A stretch of DNA of 19,034 bases from an uncultured Clostridia bacterium (GTDB lineage Bacteria; Bacillota; Clostridia; Oscillospirales; Oscillospiraceae), in assembly GCA_947383645.1 (NCBI GenBank), contig CANDEH010000043.1, positions 1 through 19,034 of the forward strand, given 5' to 3'. Made by a program: the position numbers and the translations under genes. Numbering within the stretch: position 1 is the stretch's first letter; each line of letters begins with the position of its first letter. Shown piece after piece: positions 13,769 to 19,034 of this stretch. Below the pieces are notes generated by a model, which saw nothing but the letters and a program-made list of their open reading frames with translations, did not search any database and was not told the DNA's origin.

Positions 13769-16700
13769 TTATCTCATCATATACAGCACCTTGCAGGCCT
13801 GGGCCCGGGTCATGGAGGCGTTGGGGTTCAGCCTGCCGTCACTGCCGGAGAGGATACCCTGGGCCACCATGGTCTGCATGTGGCTCAGCGCCCAGTCGGG
13901 CACGTCCCTGGCGTCCTTGAAATCTGTCAGCTCCGCCGTGGGGAAGCCCTTCTCCTGAAGACGGCCCAGCATGGTGATGGCCTGCGCTCGGGTAATCACC
14001 GCCTGGGGTTCAAAATACACCCTGCCGTCGGCGGTGCCGCTGCCCTGCATAATGCCCAGGGCGTACATGGCCTTGGCCGCGTCCAGGGCCCAGGCGTCGA
14101 TCTTATTCAGATCCGCAAAGGGGACGCTGAGACCGCTGTAGTCCGCGGCGTTCAGCCCCAGATAGCGGAAGAGCATCACGGCGAATTCCGCCCGGGTCAT
14201 GTGCTTGTCGGGTTTCACATAGGACTTGCCCTTCTCCTCATAGCCGGTAATCAGATTCTGATCGTAGAGGTACTGGATGCACTCCGCCGCCCAGTGGGCG
14301 GATCCGTCCGGATTTACGTTGTCCACGAAGGGGGCCGTAACACCCGCTGCCGCTGTCACATCCCAGGACTTCCGGCTGCGGTTGCCGCTGGCGTCCCAGG
14401 CGGTGAGGGAGATCCGGTGGGCCTTCCCGTCGGAGAGACAGCTGGTGAGGTCGGCGGAGATGTTGCCGCCGCTGTCCAGAGTGAAGGAGATGCTCTTCCC
14501 GTCACAGGTCAGAGACAGATGGGAGGTCTCCAGATTTCCGTCCACATTGTCCACGGCCGAGGCGGTCAGGTGGCTCCCGACAAGGGTTCCGTCCACCGCC
14601 GGGGGTGTATTGTCGATCACGTCGGCGTAGGAGGCCACAAACTGGTCAAAGTACAGCGTACCCCTTGTGGTGCTGCCCTCCAGCACCAGGGCGGCCAGGG
14701 AGGTGCATGCCTCCGGCAGGGTCACGGACACCTGACGCCATCCGGTGAAGTCCAGGGTTGTAAGCGGCGTCATCGTTCCGGTGTCGTCGTAGACAGACAG
14801 GGTGTTGCCGCTGCCGTCCCCGCAGACGGAGAAGGTCAGGCGGCGGTAGCCCTTGGGCAGAGTCCAGCCCAGCTGGAGACCCGCGCCGTCGCTCTCATAG
14901 TGGTAGTCCATCCGCAGGGCGGAGAGGCCATACCGGACGGCGTCGCCCTCGGCCCGGCTGAGAGTGACATTGTGGCCGCTGTAGCCGGAGATATCGCCCT
15001 CAAAGTCCTCCAGGGTCTCCAACGCGTGGGTGGTCACCGCCACAGAGACGGGGATAGAGGCGTTGATCCGGCCCTTGGACACCGTGAGGGTGCCGGTTCC
15101 GCCGAACTGCCCGGCGGTGAATACGCCCTCCTCGTCCACATCGCCCACATCCCCGGTGACAGACCAGGTAAAATCTGTGTCGGCGCTGAGGAGCTTTAAG
15201 TGCCTGTAGTAGGCGGCAGCGGTGAGATCCACCTGCTCTCCCGGCTGGAGAGTCAGAGACACCGCGCGGGTGGTCCCCCGGAGCAGGCGCAGCTCCTCCG
15301 GCGCGTCGATGACGGTAAGCTCCAGCTCCGCACTGCCGGCCCCCCGGGCGCTGCCGGTGATGCGGACGTCGCCGCCGCGGTCCGGCGCGGTAAATTCCAG
15401 GTCGTTCACATCGCCGTCGCTGGCGGAGAGCGTAACCCGGCCGTTGGTGGGGAAGTAGGCGGTGTCCACCACCGCAGCGGTAATGGGAACGGTGCTGCCG
15501 GCAAGAATATAGGGGCTGGCGGCATCCAGGTACACGTGGTCCGCCCGTCCGGTGGGCTCGCCGTCGGCCACCAGGAACAGGTGGCTGGTCACGCGGCGCT
15601 CGCTGTTGTCTGAGGGGCTGTTGAGAACACCGGCGCTGTCGGCGTCGGGCAGGGAGGCCAGAGCCGTGGTGGATCCGCCGCCGTCAAAGCAGATGGCGGT
15701 CTCACAGCCCAGCTCCTCCATCCGCTGCGCCAGCACGCTGAGGGAGGATCCGACGGAGTAGCCGCTGCGCCGTCCGTCCACGGCGTAGAGGATCACCTCG
15801 CCGGCGGCGGTGACGCCCACGGCGGTGCGGGGGGCATTGTCCGTGCCAAGCCCCGTCCGGGCCTGTCCGTTCTCCACCAGGAGGTAGAGCCCGCCCACGG
15901 CCTCAGTGACGTCATTCCACATCTCGTCTCTGGCGGTGACGGTGAGGCCGAAGAGGTCTCCGGTCCTCATGTTGTGGAGATAGTCCCGCTCCCACTCGGC
16001 CGACTTTAAATTGGTAGAGAGCACCAGCTGGCCCGGAGCGACGGCGGTGGCCCCGGAGGTACGGTCGATCACCTGGTCCACAATGTACAGGGCGGTCTCC
16101 CCGATGGCGGGGGTTACCGTCACGGCCTCGGGCAGGCCCCGGAGGGCCTCCTGCCGCTCCCGGTCACTGAGATCCTCCACCGCCACGCCCAGACTCTGGG
16201 CGTAGGTTCTGAGAGCTCCCACCTCCAGCACCTGGATCGCCTCTTCATCGTCGGCGGGGGAGAGGATCACGTCCACCCCGGCCTCGGTGGTACCGGTGGT
16301 GTGGGCGGCGTTAAAGTCGTAGGTATAGGCGTAGATGCCCCCCTTGGAGCTGCGGGCCTTGTTCAGACCGGCGATGCGGAAATCCCCCTCGCCGTTGACG
16401 CTGCCGGTGAGACTCAGCCCCGGCATCCCGATGACGGCCTCGCCCTCTGCGGTAAAGCCCACGGCATAGTTGGCGCCGTCGCTGCTGAAGAGGTGCCCTC
16501 CGGAGACCAGAAGGCCGGTGGGCGTACCGTTGCCGTCAAAAAAGTCGGCGTTGACGCCGGCCACCACCCGGTAGCCGTCCCGCTCCAGATTCCTGGCGGC
16601 GGCGGAGGTGGTGGTACGCTCGGTGACGTAAGACCCGAAGGTGACCTTAGGCGCAACGGCCTCTCCGGGGGTGTAGGTGAGGTAGTACTCCTGACGAAGG

Positions 16701-16876
16701 TCGGCGTAATAGCTGCTCCAGTAGGTCTCGGTGTACAGCACGGCGCCCTCGTGGAGCTGGCGCTCCCGGGCCACCAGCTGCTGGCCGTAGGCCTCCGACG
16801 ACGCCGCCGGCAGGGCGGAAAACAGTACGGTCAGACCCAAAAGCAGGGACAGGGTTTTTCGCAGTGTATTTTTCAT
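13769..16876 (-). CDS. Secreted SLH-domain protein with phosphodiester glycosidase (NAGPA-like) domain
   Basis: A 1035-residue surface protein. Residues 1 to about 28 are a signal peptide (KNTLRKT, a hydrophobic core, then ALPAASS). Residues about 100-437 match the phosphodiester glycosidase/NAGPA fold: VVAGVNADFFD with GTPTGLLVSGG near 104-127, RTAVGVTAAGEVILYAVDGR near 350-369 and the signature CFDGGGST at 397-403. Relatives remove GlcNAc from phosphodiesters; the bacterial substrate is unknown but may be a cell-wall or teichoic-type polymer. Then come Ig-like strand-rich regions (about 445-620 and 757-840), a DFEGD-initiated jelly-roll module resembling a carbohydrate-binding domain (about 623-752), and three SLH repeats (about 850-912, 913-975 and 980-1035) that anchor the protein to wall polysaccharide. 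Start ATG 16876 has AAAGGAG six bases upstream; the ATG at 16882 is too close to it. Confidence 0.9.
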   Translation of the reverse strand: MKNTLRKTLSLLLGLTVLFSALPAASSEAYGQQLVARERQLHEGAVLYTETYWSSYYADLRQEYYLTYTPGEAVAPKVTFGSYVTERTTTSAAARNLERDGYRVVAGVNADFFDGNGTPTGLLVSGGHLFSSDGANYAVGFTAEGEAVIGMPGLSLTGSVNGEGDFRIAGLNKARSSKGGIYAYTYDFNAAHTTGTTEAGVDVILSPADDEEAIQVLEVGALRTYAQSLGVAVEDLSDRERQEALRGLPEAVTVTPAIGETALYIVDQVIDRTSGATAVAPGQLVLSTNLKSAEWERDYLHNMRTGDLFGLTVTARDEMWNDVTEAVGGLYLLVENGQARTGLGTDNAPRTAVGVTAAGEVILYAVDGRRSGYSVGSSLSVLAQRMEELGCETAICFDGGGSTTALASLPDADSAGVLNSPSDNSERRVTSHLFLVADGEPTGRADHVYLDAASPYILAGSTVPITAAVVDTAYFPTNGRVTLSASDGDVNDLEFTAPDRGGDVRITGSARGAGSAELELTVIDAPEELRLLRGTTRAVSLTLQPGEQVDLTAAAYYRHLKLLSADTDFTWSVTGDVGDVDEEGVFTAGQFGGTGTLTVSKGRINASIPVSVAVTTHALETLEDFEGDISGYSGHNVTLSRAEGDAVRYGLSALRMDYHYESDGAGLQLGWTLPKGYRRLTFSVCGDGSGNTLSVYDDTGTMTPLTTLDFTGWRQVSVTLPEACTSLAALVLEGSTTRGTLYFDQFVASYADVIDNTPPAVDGTLVGSHLTASAVDNVDGNLETSHLSLTCDGKSISFTLDSGGNISADLTSCLSDGKAHRISLTAWDASGNRSRKSWDVTAAAGVTAPFVDNVNPDGSAHWAAECIQYLYDQNLITGYEEKGKSYVKPDKHMTRAEFAVMLFRYLGLNAADYSGLSVPFADLNKIDAWALDAAKAMYALGIMQGSGTADGRVYFEPQAVITRAQAITMLGRLQEKGFPTAELTDFKDARDVPDWALSHMQTMVAQGILSGSDGRLNPNASMTRAQACKVLYMMR

Positions 16877-16910
16877 GGGCATCTCCTTTGCGTTTTTCCG
16901 TGGGAAACAG

Positions 16911-16976
16911 GACCGGGCCCTGGCGGGGCGCCGGTCTCGTCAAATCAAGGCGCTGCACTCCCGCCGCTTTTGCGGC
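16911..16976 (-). promoter_or_regulatory. Leader hairpins of the SLH-protein transcript
   Basis: The predicted leader of about 130 nt holds two hairpins: 16911-16936 (GACCGG and GCCC paired with GGGC and CCGGTC, one bulge) and 16963-16976 (GCCGC/GCGGC, 4-nt loop). They may stabilise the mRNA or tune expression. I do not recognise a riboswitch class. Confidence 0.35.
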
Positions 16977-17012
16977 AGAGGTACAGCGGCTAAAACCCGT
17001 CAGCATGCTGCT

Positions 17013-17041
17013 ATCATACCATTGCCGCAGCGAAAAGTAAA
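17013..17041 (-). promoter_or_regulatory. Sigma-A-type promoter for the SLH-protein gene
   Basis: On the minus strand TTTACT (17036-17041) and TATGAT (17013-17018) are 17 nt apart. Transcription should start near 17006. The stretch from 17042 to 17292 holds nothing else I can support. Confidence 0.72.
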
Positions 17042-17292
17042 CAGAAAAAAGACGGAAGAGGCGGACAGCGGACGCGGCAGGAGCTCTCCCCCAAATACTT
17101 GAAGACATCGTGAACCGCAGCGGCTGATCTTCCGCAGCCTGTTCTCCCGGTATCCATCTCCCTGCCGCAAAGCAAACGTCCCTGAGCATTTGCACCTCCG
17201 GCATAAAAAATCTAAAAGCGTACCGTCGGAAGAAAACGGCTAATCCGGTTTTTCAGGGCTAAAATGGAGACCGGCGGCATGATACCCCAAAG

Positions 17293-17336
17293 AAAATCCC
17301 GTTTGAAAGCGGCGCGCCGCTTCCAAACGGGATTTT
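17293..17336 (-). terminator. Long hairpin terminator of the permease gene
   Basis: Arms 17293-17313 and 17316-17336 are complementary except for one position, which is a G-U pair on the minus strand. The stem ends in TTTTCTTT on that strand, 48 nt past the permease stop. This is a strong intrinsic terminator candidate, although the T-tract is interrupted. Confidence 0.75.
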
Positions 17337-17384
17337 CCGCCGCCTCAGCTGAAAAATCAGGCAAGCGGCTCCCAAACAACTTTT

Positions 17385-18950
17385 TTATACATACTCAAAA
17401 TCATCCGGCCCCTGGAACCAGCTCTTCCGGCCCTGGTGGAGCACAATGGCGATCACCGCCATCACCAGGTAGCCCAGGGCATAGGGCGAGAGAGGATAGA
17501 ACCCCAGCGCCGCACTGTGGATGAAGCCCAGGGCGGCCAGCACGTAGCCGATCAGAGCGGTGAGGGCGGCCCGGTCCAGCTTCTTGTCAATAATGAACAC
17601 CGTCATGGTGCCCAGAAGGATGCCAATGAGAATGGCCCCGGCCTTGGTGGCCGCCACGCCGTTCCACATGACTCCCGCGTCGATGAGGGCCTGATGAATC
17701 TCCGGAGCAAAGTCGTTGATGCCCGAGGGCTGCACCTCCGTCCACAGATCCGCCAGCCCCGCCGCGCCGGTAACCTGGGTGTACAGGTAGTCCGCCACCG
17801 AGGGGACCATGGCGATGCCGATGGCGGCGTAGTGCTTGCGGTCGCAGTCCTTGAAGGCCTGGGCCACCATGACCACCGCGCACCAGAGGAAGGTGATGGC
17901 GCACACCGCCGGAGGCACCAGGGTACTGAGGAACGTGAACAGCCCGAAGATGCCCGCCGCCCCCAGTACCACACCGGAGACGATGGAGTACCCGATCCCG
18001 GCGTTTGACTTCTTGAGCCCCGCGTGACCCAGCCACACGGTGTTGGGAATAATCCCGCCGAAGAGGGCGGAGACCATGGTGCAGATCCCGTCGGCAAACT
18101 GGGCCTCCCGCACGTTGTAGGCGTCGCCGGCGGCGTTGGAGGCCTCCACGTTGTCCATCGTCTCAATAAAGTTGTATATCTCCACCGGAATTACAATCGT
18201 GAGGTAGGGCACCACAATGGCAAAGCCGTTAATCATGTACTGAACGCTGGTCACCGGGTTGGGGAAGTAGAACCCCACGCCGCTGAAATCAAAGGAGGTA
18301 CGGCCCAGGCACAGGGCGTAGACCACACCCCCCACGATAGCCACCACCAGGGGCGGAATCTTCTTGGGGAACAGATACCCGCCGAAGATGCCCACCATGG
18401 CCACAAACAGCACGGGAAGCCCCACCAGCGGGTCGCCAAAGATGTCAAACACCCCCTGTGTGGCCATCCAGATAAAGCCGATGCCGGCCACCGTACCCAG
18501 CAGCGCCGCCCGGGGAATCCGCTTCTTCATCCAGGGCCCGATAAATCCGCCGCAGAACTCCACAAACCCGCCGATAAAGCAGGCGGCCATGGCCGCGGAC
18601 CAGGCCAGCCGCGGGTCCTCGATGGCGTAGCTCAGAGGCATAATCACACCGTAGAGGATGACAAACATAGCCGGCGTAGAAACCCCGGAGGGCAGCGCCG
18701 TCACATCCGCCCGTCCCTCCTTCCTGGAGAGCTTGTACCCCATCCAGGCGTAGTAGAAGCACCCCAGCATCAGCCCGATGGACATAGCGGGCACCACGTA
18801 GCCAAACACGATGTCGGCGGGCCAGCCCAGGACCCCGGTGAGGGTAGCGATGACGATCAAATAGTTGACAATGTTGTTGGTGACGGCATAGGACACGCCG
18901 CCGATGTCCCCCCGCCTGAACCAGGGGACAATGTTTGTGTTGGTGCTCAT
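17385..18950 (-). CDS. NCS2-family permease, AGZA (purine/xanthine-uracil type) branch
   Basis: A 521-residue membrane protein with about fourteen hydrophobic segments, the expected size for NCS2/AGZA transporters, which import nucleobases such as adenine, guanine, hypoxanthine or xanthine by H+ symport. Visible family features are the early TVDVTALPSG-like segment (here RADVTALPSGVSTPAMF, near 80-96), the substrate-region stretch IPVEIYNFIETMDNVEASNAAGDAY that corresponds to the DxxDTxGT region of AGZA proteins, and the REAQFADGICTMVSALFGGIIPNT stretch matching the LxADAIGTxxGAxxGTS helix. These matches are loose, so the substrate is uncertain. The ATG at 18950 follows GGAG about nine bases upstream. 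Only 84 bp of upstream sequence is visible, so a purine riboswitch cannot be checked. A long hairpin terminator follows. Confidence 0.85.
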   Translation of the reverse strand: MSTNTNIVPWFRRGDIGGVSYAVTNNIVNYLIVIATLTGVLGWPADIVFGYVVPAMSIGLMLGCFYYAWMGYKLSRKEGRADVTALPSGVSTPAMFVILYGVIMPLSYAIEDPRLAWSAAMAACFIGGFVEFCGGFIGPWMKKRIPRAALLGTVAGIGFIWMATQGVFDIFGDPLVGLPVLFVAMVGIFGGYLFPKKIPPLVVAIVGGVVYALCLGRTSFDFSGVGFYFPNPVTSVQYMINGFAIVVPYLTIVIPVEIYNFIETMDNVEASNAAGDAYNVREAQFADGICTMVSALFGGIIPNTVWLGHAGLKKSNAGIGYSIVSGVVLGAAGIFGLFTFLSTLVPPAVCAITFLWCAVVMVAQAFKDCDRKHYAAIGIAMVPSVADYLYTQVTGAAGLADLWTEVQPSGINDFAPEIHQALIDAGVMWNGVAATKAGAILIGILLGTMTVFIIDKKLDRAALTALIGYVLAALGFIHSAALGFYPLSPYALGYLVMAVIAIVLHQGRKSWFQGPDDFEYV

Positions 18951-18973
18951 GGTTTCTCTCTCCTCGTTTGTTT

Positions 18974-18990
18974 AATTAGGAATTAGGAAT
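18974..18990. repeat. Short 7-bp tandem array (AATTAGG units)
   Basis: Two complete AATTAGG units and a partial third lie 24 bp upstream of the permease start codon. The period and TAGG core match the AGATAGG arrays at the ends of the family C element, so this may be one end of a related element continuing past the window edge. Confidence 0.45.
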
Positions 18991-19034
18991 GCGAATCAAG
19001 AGTTAAAAAGGGGTAGAAAAACAGCGCAAAAGAG

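Noticed and set aside
13389..13920. Plus-strand frames across the hairpin at 13530-13565 and family A copy 2
   Set aside because: They read through perfect hairpins and into the SLH-protein gene antisense; no ribosome-binding site.
1..19034. CRISPR array
   Set aside because: The repeated segments are long, few and irregularly spaced. No 25-40 bp direct repeats with uniform spacers were seen.
18951..19034. Promoter for the permease
   Set aside because: TTGATT with TAATTA has only 15-nt spacing and lies in the 7-bp array; too weak to call, and the upstream sequence is cut off.

Overview
The window is G+C-rich bacterial chromosome. All fourteen genes I can support lie on the minus strand, so the order of transcription runs from high to low coordinates. 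The gene content (bifunctional Rel, HemZ-type radical SAM enzyme, DHH-family RecJ, an ECF sigma factor paired with a one-pass membrane protein, S-layer-homology surface protein) plus strong AGGAGG ribosome-binding sites and high G+C point to a Clostridia-class Bacillota, most likely a gut Oscillospiraceae relative. The organism call is inference; no rRNA or marker gene for naming is present.

Layout in order of transcription. (1) 18950-17385: a purine-type NCS2/AGZA permease, ended by a 21-bp stem hairpin. (2) 16876-13769: a secreted 1035-residue protein with a phosphodiester glycosidase (NAGPA-like) domain and three C-terminal SLH repeats, with its own well-formed promoter. (3) 13768-12954: an 815-bp island without a convincing gene but full of hairpins and repeats. 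(4) 12953-11614: an ECF sigma factor overlapping a membrane protein that is probably its anti-sigma factor. (5) 11464-10196: a CPA2-type cation/proton antiporter with its own promoter. (6) 9973-9389: an unknown 194-residue protein with an intrinsic terminator. (7) 9239-106: a long co-directional run, recJ, rel, a MITE-like repeat, dtd, an unknown protein, an MBL-fold hydrolase, hemZ, a uridine-kinase-like nucleoside kinase and a zinc-ribbon protein. A TATAAT promoter precedes recJ, and several genes overlap or nearly touch. Most of this run is housekeeping: DNA repair, (p)ppGpp control, D-aminoacyl-tRNA proofreading, porphyrin or other radical SAM chemistry, and nucleoside salvage.

The unusual content lies between the genes. 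I see three kinds of structured, non-coding repeat. Family A has two copies (10022-10202 and 13582-13765, same orientation), each an ordered series of six hairpins. In four of the six the stem sequence differs between copies while pairing is kept, which is strong evidence that the fold itself is selected. Family B is a short hairpin-rich block found at the left edge of the window and, inverted, at 13008-13054, where it adjoins a nested long hairpin (13071-13142). Family C (4767-4943) is MITE-like: its inverted ends are arrays of a 7-bp unit and its body has three perfect hairpins. A similar 7-bp array lies at 18974-18990. Two of these insertions coincide with gene ends: a family A hairpin supplies the antiporter stop codon, and a hairpin adjoining the family C element contains the rel stop codon. 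If there is a previously undescribed system here, this set of structured repeats is the best candidate.
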